DNA from: JAVKFF01 sp040226215
GTDB taxonomy: Bacteria; Pseudomonadota; Alphaproteobacteria; DSM-16000; Inquilinaceae
Reading direction: 5' to 3'
Length of the DNA: 14,624 nt
NCBI GenBank assembly: GCA_040226215.1
Contig: JAVKFF010000023.1
Span: 1 to 14,624 of the forward strand
Shown here one piece after another: positions 6,986 through 14,624 of this stretch. Under the pieces are notes generated by a model. It searched no databases and was not told the origin of the DNA. It saw only the letters and a list, made by a program, of their open reading frames with translations. Every line of letters begins with the position of its first letter. Positions within the stretch are counted from its first letter, which is position 1. A program made the translations under genes and the position numbers.

Positions 6986-9688
6986 ATGCAGATCGTCTTC
7001 GGATGGAGGCTTGATGGCCCTTGCCACCCGCTGACGGCAACGGGGGCCGCAGCGGCAATAGGGCAACCCGTTGTCGGCCCGCTCGGCCTTCTTGACCTTC
7101 TTGAGGCGCCTCTCGGACTCACCGGGCCGAGCACGCCCGCGGCTGTTCGCATTGCGCGATACCAGGGACGGCTCCGCGCGCTCGATGATGGAGCCCGCTT
7201 TTATTCCCGCTCCTTCGCGCGTGACGCATGGTCGACAGCCAAGCAGTTGCTCATTTGGCGTGATGATCTCTATGCCGCCGGTTGGCGGGGCCAGCCAATC
7301 GAGGGTGGGGGAGCCCGCCTCGACACGATGGCATCCTTGGAGGCCGCGGATGGCCTCCCTCTGGGTATCAGCCTAGGTGAGAGGCTGCAGGCCGTCTTGG
7401 ATGGCCTGCGCGATGGAGCTGATCTGTCGATCGAACGGGTCGATGTCGTGTCGGCGGAGGAACGCTTTCCTCCGCTTTGGCGACGTCTGTTGACTGAGCT
7501 GCGGGGCCATGGCGTCAACATTCAGGCGTTGGAAGCGCCAAAGCCCATGGGGGACTCCGACCTCGCGGCCATCCAGAGATCGCTGAACGGCGGCAAGGCG
7601 TCCAATTTCGCAGGGGATGGAAGTCTCGTCATCGTTGATGCCGAGGATGAGTGGCAAGCCGCTGATGCAGTGGCAGCCTGGCTTGCCTCAGGAAACAACG
7701 GCGAAACAGCCATCATCCGCGGAACAGGGTGTCCAGGCTTTGATGCTGCATGCCAAAGGCAAGGGTTACCGCGTCCGGGGTGGACCGAGTCTTCGGCACA
7801 GCGCAGCGCCCTCCAAGTCCTGCCTCTCGCATTGGAAATCTTATGGGATCCCATTGAGCCAGCGAGGATTCTCGAATTCCTGAGCCTACCGCGATGCCCA
7901 CTTCCCCGGTTCGTGTCCCGCCGATTTGCGCAAGCTCTGATGAACGAGCCAGGCATCGGGGGAGAACTGTGGACCGATGCCTGGCAGACATGCCTGAACG
8001 AGTTGACGGGGTGGAAGCGAGACGACGGATTGGACGATCCGGCGGTCAGGAAGGAAGTTGAAAAAGCTCAAGCGGGATGGCGGTTTTGGCTTGAACCCCA
8101 GCGCTTTCGCCGCACCGATGGAATTCCTGTGCAGGTGGTCCAGGACGTGTGCCGTCGCATTGCGCAATGGTCAGCCGGCATTGCCCAAAGCGACGACGAC
8201 CCTCTATTTTTGACGGCGGCATCGCATGCGGTCGCCCTCAGCGAGGCGATCGCGGCCCTAGGATCGCCTCGTATTGCCCCGGTCCAGCTTGGCCGCATAA
8301 TCGATGCTGTAACCGCCGAAGGTGCGGCTGCGCCAGTAGCAACCGAGGAGGCGGCCCCTTGGTCTGTCGTTGATCAGCCTGGACTGCTCTGGGGCACGAC
8401 CGACTCCCTCGTGTGGTGGGGGTTTGCCGGCGATGTTACACCGCCTCCGCGACTGCCATGGTCAGAAGTCGAGCTTGCAGCACTCGCCACCGCCGATATC
8501 CGCATTGAACCAGTCGAGGACATGATTCTGCGTGAGGCCGCCAGCTGGCGACAAGCGCTCTTCAATGTCCGATCGCGGGCGATCCTCGTAATGCCCCGTC
8601 AACTCCGTGGTGAAGCTGCCGAGGCACACCCTTTGTGGCATGAAATCTTTGCGCAATTAGAGCCCTTAAGAGCCGTTGGGAAGGCAAGGTTTCCCGCTCG
8701 ATCGATCTCCGTGGCTGGCACAGCGCAGCTGGCCGATCGCGTGATCAAGCGGCAAGCCGTTGGCCCGCTGTCCCTACCCTCTCCCATGCGAACGTGGACG
8801 CTGCCCGCGTCCGCGCTCTCGCCCAGATCGATGGAATCGATCACCAGCATCAAAACCTTGATCGAGTGCCCGCTTGCGTGGGCGCTGCAGTACGGAGCAC
8901 GAATTCGCCCGGGCGTACTCAGTGTGCTGCCTGACGACGAGCAGCTCGTTGGTGTTCTCGCTCATGCTGTCGTGGAGCGCCTCTTTGCCCAGAGAAAAAA
9001 CTGGCTGCCGGATGACGCCGCAAACGAGGCCGCACGGCTATTCGATAGCCTTGCCCTCACAATCGCCGCCCCGTTGCTGAGGCCGGGCTTTGCCGTCGAG
9101 TATGAACGAGCCAAAGCGCGCGTGTCCTCATCAATCCGCCAGTTGGTCCAGATGATTTCCGATGCCCGCTTGACTGTTAGGGGGTGTGAGGAAGAGGTCG
9201 TCGTGAGCCTAGCGCCGGGCCAGGATTTCGGCGGTTACCTCGATCTCGTTCTTGAGGATGCAAACGGCAGATCCGTTGTTCTCGATCTCAAATGGTCGAG
9301 GCGGGACAAATATCGCCGAGAGGAGATCCAGGAGGGCCGCGCTCTTCAGTTGGCCGCGTACACTTGGCTTGAAGAGCAGGCCGGTCGCACTCCGATCGGC
9401 GCGGGATACTTCATGCTGCGGCAGCAAACCCTGCTCTTCACCAGCCCGCATCCATTCCCGGTTGCTCACCATGTGCCCGGCTCCAATCTCAAGCAGACGT
9501 GGGACGTGCTCCAACACGCTTACGAGCATCGAATGGCGCAGCTGGAGCAAGGTGAAATCCTTGTCCGAGGTGTCGAGCCAAGTCCCGACGATCCCGACAT
9601 TGATCCGATGCCTCAGGTCGAACCCGGCTGCCGATTCTGTGACTACCGCCCCTTGTGCGGCGCCTCGATCAAGGGAGGTCGAGCATGA
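6986..9688 (+). CDS. AddB-like PD-(D/E)XK nuclease with Fe-S-type cysteines (900 aa)
   Basis: The predicted nuclease/inactive-helicase partner of an AddAB-type DNA end-resection complex. No Walker A motif is seen in the N-terminal 600 residues, so the helicase part appears degenerate, as in some AddB/RecC relatives. The C-terminal RecB-type nuclease has His660 (LVGVLAHAVVE), D753 in GGYLDLVLE, D767-L-K769 in VVLDLKW and Q788/Y792 in ALQLAAY. Four cysteines, C628 (IECPLAW) and C882/C885/C891 (GCRFCDYRPLC), have the AddB/Cas4-like spacing that ligates a 4Fe-4S cluster clamping the domain. The start ATG at 6986 has a G-rich Shine-Dalgarno-like run (GGGGGG) just upstream. It overlaps the addA-like gene by ATGA. 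It is shorter than typical AddB (about 1000 aa or more). Chromosomal AddB is the alternative, but the neighbourhood is that of an island. Confidence 0.85.
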   Translation: MQIVFGWRLDGPCHPLTATGAAAAIGQPVVGPLGLLDLLEAPLGLTGPSTPAAVRIARYQGRLRALDDGARFYSRSFARDAWSTAKQLLIWRDDLYAAGWRGQPIEGGGARLDTMASLEAADGLPLGISLGERLQAVLDGLRDGADLSIERVDVVSAEERFPPLWRRLLTELRGHGVNIQALEAPKPMGDSDLAAIQRSLNGGKASNFAGDGSLVIVDAEDEWQAADAVAAWLASGNNGETAIIRGTGCPGFDAACQRQGLPRPGWTESSAQRSALQVLPLALEILWDPIEPARILEFLSLPRCPLPRFVSRRFAQALMNEPGIGGELWTDAWQTCLNELTGWKRDDGLDDPAVRKEVEKAQAGWRFWLEPQRFRRTDGIPVQVVQDVCRRIAQWSAGIAQSDDDPLFLTAASHAVALSEAIAALGSPRIAPVQLGRIIDAVTAEGAAAPVATEEAAPWSVVDQPGLLWGTTDSLVWWGFAGDVTPPPRLPWSEVELAALATADIRIEPVEDMILREAASWRQALFNVRSRAILVMPRQLRGEAAEAHPLWHEIFAQLEPLRAVGKARFPARSISVAGTAQLADRVIKRQAVGPLSLPSPMRTWTLPASALSPRSMESITSIKTLIECPLAWALQYGARIRPGVLSVLPDDEQLVGVLAHAVVERLFAQRKNWLPDDAANEAARLFDSLALTIAAPLLRPGFAVEYERAKARVSSSIRQLVQMISDARLTVRGCEEEVVVSLAPGQDFGGYLDLVLEDANGRSVVLDLKWSRRDKYRREEIQEGRALQLAAYTWLEEQAGRTPIGAGYFMLRQQTLLFTSPHPFPVAHHVPGSNLKQTWDVLQHAYEHRMAQLEQGEILVRGVEPSPDDPDIDPMPQVEPGCRFCDYRPLCGASIKGGRA

Positions 9689-12600
9689 ATGGTATGGGGC
9701 CGATCTCCGTTGTGAGCGCTGGCGCAGGCACCGGCAAAACCTGGCGATTGAGTACGGAGTACGTTGCGGCTGCCCAAACCGGGATGTCGACCGCCCGCAT
9801 CATCGCGACGACTTTCACAGTCAAGGCGGCGTCCGAGCTGTTGGAGCGAGTGCGCGCTCGTCTCATTCAAGAAGGGCACGCTGATGCCGCTCAAGCCGCC
9901 TTGGCGGGCTTGGTTGGCACAGTGAATAGCGTGTGCGGGCGCCTCGTCGCAGATTTCGCGATCGATGGAGGCCTATCGCCGGTCGCTGAGGTGATCGCCC
10001 CCGAAATGGCTGACTCCTTGTTTCGCCTGGCGACCGAGGAGGCCATACAGAAGTTCTCTGATCGCATTGATCCGATCGCAGAACGACTGCGCCAGGATGA
10101 CTGGCCCAAGACCGTACTTGAGATCGTTCGCTCGGCTCGCGGTAGCGGCCTGGACGCAAGGCAGTTCGCCGATTTTTCCGCCAAGTCCTGGCAGGGGATG
10201 GAACCACTTCTCATGCCCGCCGCGAACTCCGAGACGGCCGATGAGCTGGATCGTGCTTTGTTAACAGCCGTTCGGAAATGCATCGCTGACATCGAAGCCG
10301 GCGGTGATTCAACGAGCACGACAGCAAAATCGCTGATCGTGCTGCGTACGGCGGCCTCACAGATGGCGAGCGGCAGACCCCTGGCATGGGACGCGTGGGC
10401 TCGGCTGTCGAAGCTCAAGGCCGCGAAGGCGTCGGAGCCCTTCCTCCAGGAGGTGCGAGACATAGCCGCGCGTCATCCAGGCCACCCGCGCCTTCACACC
10501 GATATCCGGACGTTGATCGAACTCACATTCGCCTGCGCGGCCGAGGCACTGGACCATTTCTCAGAGTTTAAGCGGGAGCGCGGTCTGCTCGACTTCACCG
10601 ATCAGGAAGCGCTTGCACTTGATCTGCTGCGCCAACCTGACATTCGCGCCCGCATGCGCGAACGCTTCGACCTCCTAATGGTGGATGAGTTCCAGGACAC
10701 CAGCCCCATCCAGCTGGCGGTTTTTCTGGAGATGGCCAAAGCGGTCAAGCGATCTCTCTGGGTAGGCGACCAGAAGCAGGCCATCTTCGGTTTCCGGCAG
10801 ACTGATCCGGCACTTGTAAATGCTGTTATCGAGAAGATCAGACCAGCCACTGGAGGTGGAGAGGAGATGCTCGACACCTCCCGGCGTTCACGGCCTGACC
10901 TCCTGCGGTTCACGAACTCCGTGTTTGCCTTAGCCTTTCCGCCAAAGGGCGTACCGGCGGACAAAGTGGTGATCCCAAAGATTCATCGAGACGAACCGGC
11001 GGGCTTTGGTCCAGCCCTTCATCACTGGATGCTGGAGGGTAAGAGCTGGTTGACCGCACTGGAAGCTTTGGCTAGGCGCATCCACACGCTGCTGGCAGCA
11101 CCCGAAGCCACTCCGGTTGTCAATCGCGCCGACGGCACCACGCGAGCACTGAAGCCAAGCGATATCGCGGTTCTTTGTCGCCAGAACGAACGGTGCAAAA
11201 CCGTAGCCGATGCCCTTGGCGCACGCGGCATTCTCGCGGCCATGCCGAGAGATGGTCTGCTCGACACACCGGAAGCGGTCTTGGCGATTGCCGCCTTGCG
11301 CTACTTGGTTGACGCAGCGGACACGCTCGCGATCGCCGAGCTTGCGCATTTCAATGAAGGAAACGACGACTGGCTGGACGTGTGGCTGACCGAAGGCGCC
11401 GATACGCTAAAGGTCCGGTGCGAAGCAGTCACCGCCCTTGATGAACAACGCGGCAACCTAGCTCACTTAACACCTGCCGAAGCACTCGACACGGCCATCG
11501 CGGCAGCCCGAATCGATCAGCTCGTTCGGCGGTGGGACCGCGCAGGCGAACGCTTAGCGAATCTGGACGCCCTGCGGAAAGTAGCGCTCTTGTACGAGGA
11601 TGCATGCCGCGCCACGCGGGGCGCGGCGACTGCCGCGGGGCTCATCGCACACTTCGCAACAGGCCTGGAAAACGGCGGTGAGCGCCCAGCCTTTGAAGGT
11701 GACGATGCCGTCCGGGTCCTCACCTACCATCGCGCAAAGGGCCTAGAATGGCCCGTCGTTATCCTGCTTGACCTTCAGGATGGAGCAAAGCGGTCACCTT
11801 TCGGCGTCTATTCAGAAGCCCCCGAAGACGGGCTGGATGCCTGGAATCCGCTGGCGGGACGATGGATTCGGTTTTGGCCTTGGCCATACGGCGATCAGGC
11901 CAAGGACGTCCACCTCGATGCGACGGCGGCGGCAAGCCCGCAGGCCCAGGCCCGAACGGCGGCCGAGATCGCAGAACTTGTCAGGCTGCTCTACGTGGGT
12001 ATGACCCGAGCGCGCGATTACTTGGTCTTTGCCACCCGACCGTCAACGCCTTCAGCCTGGATTGACCTGCTGACCCGGGATGACGGAACGTCGGTGCTCA
12101 CATTGCCGCAGGCAAACGGTGAGGCCAAACTGAAAGTGGACGGCCAGGCCTTCACAATGGTTGTTGAGTCGGTGACCGCCGCTGCACCGGCGATCCCGCA
12201 AGTCGGAGATGAGGGGATCGCCTGGTATGCGCCTCCCCCTCTCATGGGTGATCCACCCAAGTACCCGCCAGCACGGCTGTTACCAAGCGCGCTCCTGGTT
12301 GAGGGTGAAATCCGCAATTCGGACGTAGCGGAGGCACCGCTCGAAATCGGTTCGCGCCTCCCCATAACCGGAAGTCCGGACATGCGCCTTTTGGGCGAAG
12401 CGGTTCACGGATTTCTGGCAGCCGATCGCGCCAGCCGACCGCGAGCGGAGCGCGAGGTGATGGCGAGCAACATCCTCGATCGATGGGGTATGAGCGGCAC
12501 CATTCAGCCTGCGTCATTGATCGAGGCCAGTGATCGCCTCGAGCGTTTCGTTGCTGCCCGTTGGCCACAAGCCCGGCGACACAAAGAGGTGCCTGTCTTC

Positions 12601-12849
12601 AGCCGGATCGGCGATCAGCGCGCCAGCGGCCGCATCGACCTATTATTGGAGACCGACGATGGCTTCGTAATCTTCGATCACAAGACCTTCCCCGGCGCAC
12701 CAGATTCGTGGATGGAGAAGGCTCAGGAGTTCACACCTCAGCTCAGACTTTACGGCCGAGTGGTTACCCAGGCGACTAGCAAATCCGTGCAAGCCGCATT
12801 CATCCACATGCCGGTCGTGGGTGTTGTAATCGAGGTCAATCTGGCTTGA
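9685..12849 (+). CDS. AddA-like UvrD-family helicase-nuclease (1054 aa)
   Basis: A predicted ATP-driven 3'-5' DNA translocase with a C-terminal nuclease. All SF1A motifs look intact: Walker A SAGAGTGKT (11-19), Ia ATTFTVKAASEL (41-52), Walker B VDEFQDT (333-339), III WVGDQKQAIFGFR (359-371), V TYHRAKGLEW (680-689) and VI LLYVGMTRARD (768-778). The nuclease has H908 (GEAVHGF), D985 in GRIDLLLE and D998-H-K1000 in VIFDHKT, i.e. a complete PD-(D/E)XK site. The start ATG at 9685 is supported by AAGGGAGGT upstream and the ATGA overlap with the addB-like stop; a 10-residue-longer frame is less likely. Tight coupling indicates a stoichiometric complex, presumably processing double-strand ends with two nuclease centres as AddAB does. 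A PLD-fold gene follows after 134 nt. Confidence 0.9.
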   Translation: MNGMGPISVVSAGAGTGKTWRLSTEYVAAAQTGMSTARIIATTFTVKAASELLERVRARLIQEGHADAAQAALAGLVGTVNSVCGRLVADFAIDGGLSPVAEVIAPEMADSLFRLATEEAIQKFSDRIDPIAERLRQDDWPKTVLEIVRSARGSGLDARQFADFSAKSWQGMEPLLMPAANSETADELDRALLTAVRKCIADIEAGGDSTSTTAKSLIVLRTAASQMASGRPLAWDAWARLSKLKAAKASEPFLQEVRDIAARHPGHPRLHTDIRTLIELTFACAAEALDHFSEFKRERGLLDFTDQEALALDLLRQPDIRARMRERFDLLMVDEFQDTSPIQLAVFLEMAKAVKRSLWVGDQKQAIFGFRQTDPALVNAVIEKIRPATGGGEEMLDTSRRSRPDLLRFTNSVFALAFPPKGVPADKVVIPKIHRDEPAGFGPALHHWMLEGKSWLTALEALARRIHTLLAAPEATPVVNRADGTTRALKPSDIAVLCRQNERCKTVADALGARGILAAMPRDGLLDTPEAVLAIAALRYLVDAADTLAIAELAHFNEGNDDWLDVWLTEGADTLKVRCEAVTALDEQRGNLAHLTPAEALDTAIAAARIDQLVRRWDRAGERLANLDALRKVALLYEDACRATRGAATAAGLIAHFATGLENGGERPAFEGDDAVRVLTYHRAKGLEWPVVILLDLQDGAKRSPFGVYSEAPEDGLDAWNPLAGRWIRFWPWPYGDQAKDVHLDATAAASPQAQARTAAEIAELVRLLYVGMTRARDYLVFATRPSTPSAWIDLLTRDDGTSVLTLPQANGEAKLKVDGQAFTMVVESVTAAAPAIPQVGDEGIAWYAPPPLMGDPPKYPPARLLPSALLVEGEIRNSDVAEAPLEIGSRLPITGSPDMRLLGEAVHGFLAADRASRPRAEREVMASNILDRWGMSGTIQPASLIEASDRLERFVAARWPQARRHKEVPVFSRIGDQRASGRIDLLLETDDGFVIFDHKTFPGAPDSWMEKAQEFTPQLRLYGRVVTQATSKSVQAAFIHMPVVGVVIEVNLA

Positions 12850-12983
12850 TCCGGTTTGAAGCAGTTAATTGCAACGGATTGGAACCAAGTTGGAGCGACG
12901 ATGGTCGGCAGAGCTACACACTTCATCATGACGAGTGTCAGTGCGAGCTGTCGTCCGAAGTCGAGACAGAAAGGTGCCGACCC

Positions 12984-14330
12984 ATGCGACTCATAATGGG
13001 CGGCATCAACGGCCACTACCTCCGAAACATCACCGAAAACTGCGCTCACGATACCGAGGAGGTTCTGGCCGCCGTGGCATATGCTACCGACGCCTCTCTG
13101 CTCTTTGACTGGTGCTGGGACAATAAGATTCCGCTCAAATTCTATGGCCGGCTGGATGATAGCGTCGCAGTTAGCGTACCGATACTCACCAGCTTCCTAA
13201 GCAAGAAATCGCCAAACTTCGTATGCCGTCTCGTCCAACATCACCATGCCAAGGTCATCTGGTGGCGCGGAGTGGGCACGTACATTGGCTCTGCCAATCT
13301 GACCGGCAGCGCGTGGTACAAGAATGTCGAAGCCGGATGTTTCTTTTCTGAGGAAGAAATCACCGACGAAATGGGTGGCGATCTTCTTGATCTGTTTGCC
13401 ACGCTCGACGCGCACTCAACCCCGCTGACTGAGGAATTACTTCATGAGTTGACCCAACGGTCGAAAGCCTTGACCGCAGCGGTGCCGGATCCCAAGAGCT
13501 TCTGGGCCAGTCCAAGCTTTACGATATGGTCAGGCCTAGTACAAACCGCCCCGAAAAGTGCCAGTGATAGGAGACGCCAAGCCTTCCTCGAAGAGTGGCA
13601 CTCAACGCTTCAGGACCTTCGAGACATTGGGGCGATAATCAGCCTTCCTGAGAACCGGCCGGCATGGATTAATGAATCTGCTCCTGCCGGCACTCAGACA
13701 GATCAGTTTCTGCACGCGCACTACTACCAACGCACCTTCGACGGGCGAAAAGCCAACTACGCTGTATTCTACGAACTCAACAAAGATCGTCGGGAACAGG
13801 CTCTCGCTGAGACTATAGCATGGTGGTGGGGGTTGCCGACGGCACCTTCGAACGAAGATGAGATGCTGAACATCACGGCGCCCTTGCTTCGTTCCTCGCT
13901 GACTGTGGAACGTCTTGGATCAATGACGCATGCAGAGTTCCAGGACATCTGCATGGGCGTACACGCGATCAAGGACTATGCACGACGGGTTCCGAACAAG
14001 GCGGTGGGGCTCGCAGATGATGGCACCCGGTACACGATACCGGAGAAAGTCGCCGCACTTTCAAGGCGCATTTGGAATGCCCGTTCGTCTGGCGGTGTTC
14101 CTGTCAGCGATCTGCTCCGACACGTACTGTATGGCGGTTCAAACGAGCAGTTACCTGAACGCCTCTGGCAGGCGGTGACCGACCCAAAATGGAAAATCGA
14201 TGGACTTGGAATAAGCGCCCTCGGGGAACTCGTGGGTTGGGCGCTGCCTGATCGGTTTCCACCGAGAAACGGACGTACATCGAAAGCGCTCCGCTCGCTG
14301 GGCTATGACGTCACCGTCCACGTCGAATGA
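12984..14330 (+). CDS. Phospholipase-D-fold (HKD-like) nuclease-family protein (448 aa)
   Basis: The N-terminal part (about 1-140) resembles PLD-superfamily nucleases: VLAAVAYAT, then LKFYGR, and the signature HAKVIWWRGVGTYIGSANLT with H88-x-K90 and G102-S103-x-N105. The Asp expected five residues after the Lys is Arg95, so the motif is HK without the acidic residue. Only one such motif is seen, so a working site would need a dimer. The remaining ~300 residues are not recognised; near the end, GISALGELVGWALPDRFPPR and then NGRTSKALRSLGYDV (about 408-443) resemble a helix-hairpin-helix-like DNA-binding tail. I chose the ATG at 12984 (AAAGG about 9 nt upstream); a TTG-started extension back to 12846 overlaps the addA-like stop and encodes an unlikely leader. 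It is the last gene of the addBA-like operon. PLD nucleases are parts of known defence systems (e.g. DISARM DrmC), so a defence role is an inference. Confidence 0.8.
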   Translation: MRLIMGGINGHYLRNITENCAHDTEEVLAAVAYATDASLLFDWCWDNKIPLKFYGRLDDSVAVSVPILTSFLSKKSPNFVCRLVQHHHAKVIWWRGVGTYIGSANLTGSAWYKNVEAGCFFSEEEITDEMGGDLLDLFATLDAHSTPLTEELLHELTQRSKALTAAVPDPKSFWASPSFTIWSGLVQTAPKSASDRRRQAFLEEWHSTLQDLRDIGAIISLPENRPAWINESAPAGTQTDQFLHAHYYQRTFDGRKANYAVFYELNKDRREQALAETIAWWWGLPTAPSNEDEMLNITAPLLRSSLTVERLGSMTHAEFQDICMGVHAIKDYARRVPNKAVGLADDGTRYTIPEKVAALSRRIWNARSSGGVPVSDLLRHVLYGGSNEQLPERLWQAVTDPKWKIDGLGISALGELVGWALPDRFPPRNGRTSKALRSLGYDVTVHVE

Positions 14331-14359
14331 GCGAGCGAGTGGCTGCGATGAGTTCACTC

Positions 14360-14388
14360 AGTCGCGTTGTCCGACGGACAACGCGACT
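14360..14388. repeat. Perfect 13-bp-arm hairpin 30 nt after the PLD gene
   Basis: AGTCGCGTTGTCC-GAC-GGACAACGCGACT is a perfect inverted repeat with a 3-nt spacer. No T-tract follows on either strand, so it is not a canonical rho-independent terminator, although it could still stop transcription, stabilise the 3' end of the mRNA, or serve as a folded or protein-bound site near the island edge. Its location just after the last cargo gene is notable. Confidence 0.75.
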
Positions 14389-14419
14389 ACGCAATGATCA
14401 TCAGATATTCGCGCCCTCT

Positions 14420-14439
14420 TGCTTCCACAGTGCTTCCAC
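14420..14439 (+). repeat. Tandem 9-bp direct repeat near the island edge
   Basis: TGCTTCCAC occurs at 14420-14428 and again at 14431-14439, 11 bp apart, and the second copy is followed by GAGTGG, giving a CCAC-GA-GTGG palindrome. Such paired short repeats can be recombinase or excisionase arm sites at attachment regions, but no integrase is visible and chance is possible. This is the only repeat I see in the 14389-14470 stretch. Confidence 0.35.
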
Positions 14440-14469
14440 GAGTGGGATGGAAAACATAAGCGCAGAATC

Positions 14470-14502
14470 AAAACGCCCGCTAAGCCTTTGACTTAGCGGG
14501 CG
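14470..14502 (-). terminator. Rho-independent terminator of the initiator tRNA gene
   Basis: On the minus strand, CGCCCGCTAAG-TCAAAGG-CTTAGCGGGCG is a perfect 11-bp stem with a 7-nt loop, followed by TTTTGATTCT. It begins 4 nt after the tRNA CCA end. Its presence shows that the chromosome-like context of the tRNA is intact to at least 14470, so an island junction, if any, lies to the left of it. Confidence 0.85.
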
Positions 14503-14506
14503 GAAC

Positions 14507-14583
<77 letters not shown>

Positions 14584-14624
14584 TTGAGGGTGTTGGTTGG
14601 GTGTTGAACGAAGGGGAATTGGAG

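Noticed and set aside
6391..7014. 207-codon plus-strand frame starting at the XRE-ImmA stop
   Set aside because: It is out of frame with the PIN domain and has no domain, whereas the overlapping 6407 frame has full PIN motifs.
6986..12849. The housekeeping chromosomal addAB locus
   Set aside because: The neighbours are mobile-element and regulator genes, the proteins are shorter and divergent, and a PLD gene follows. It cannot be excluded without the host genome, so the gene symbols are left blank.
12984..14330. DISARM system based on the PLD gene
   Set aside because: DISARM needs drmA/drmB helicase and DUF1998 genes and usually a methylase. None are present; the helicase here is UvrD/AddA type.
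14360..14388. Rho-independent terminator or XerCD dif-like site
   Set aside because: There is no T-tract on either strand, and the sequence does not resemble a dif core.

Overview
The window looks like a slice of an integrated genomic island in a GC-rich alphaproteobacterium, ending near a chromosomal initiator-tRNA gene. The organism call rests on the base composition and on the tRNA-fMet, which resembles alphaproteobacterial initiators (A29-U41 in the anticodon stem). A narrower taxonomic call is not supported from sequence alone.

Left part (1-2779): the tail of an IS630-family transposase and its terminal end abut the stop codon of a P4-type primase-helicase gene on the minus strand. The primase overlaps a small AlpA-like helix-turn-helix gene, a pair typical of phage satellites and integrative elements. 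Upstream of that pair is a striking run of four phased G-tracts. A textbook rho-independent terminator separates it from the next minus-strand operon.

Middle part (2779-6925): two overlapping minus-strand genes of unknown function (391 and 324 aa) diverge from a plus-strand XRE/ImmA-IrrE zinc-peptidase regulator, which is followed 15 nt later by a PIN-domain protein. The 233-bp divergent region carries a recognisable promoter in each direction. Two inverted repeats overlap the -35 and -10 elements of the rightward promoter, which suggests autoregulation.

Right part (6986-14330): three plus-strand genes follow. They encode an AddB-like protein (PD-(D/E)XK nuclease with four Fe-S-type cysteines), an AddA-like UvrD-family helicase-nuclease joined to it by an ATGA overlap, and a phospholipase-D-fold protein with one HKD-like motif. 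The gene order, the compact divergent proteins and the island setting argue that this is an accessory AddAB-type machine and not the housekeeping copy. Together with the sensor/toxin-like XRE-zincin and PIN pair, it is the best candidate for an undescribed anti-phage or anti-plasmid system in the window.

Right edge (14331-14624): a perfect 13-bp-arm hairpin, a short direct repeat, the tRNA terminator and tRNA-fMet on the minus strand. No integrase gene, CRISPR array or rRNA is visible. No gene-free stretch exceeds 300 bases.
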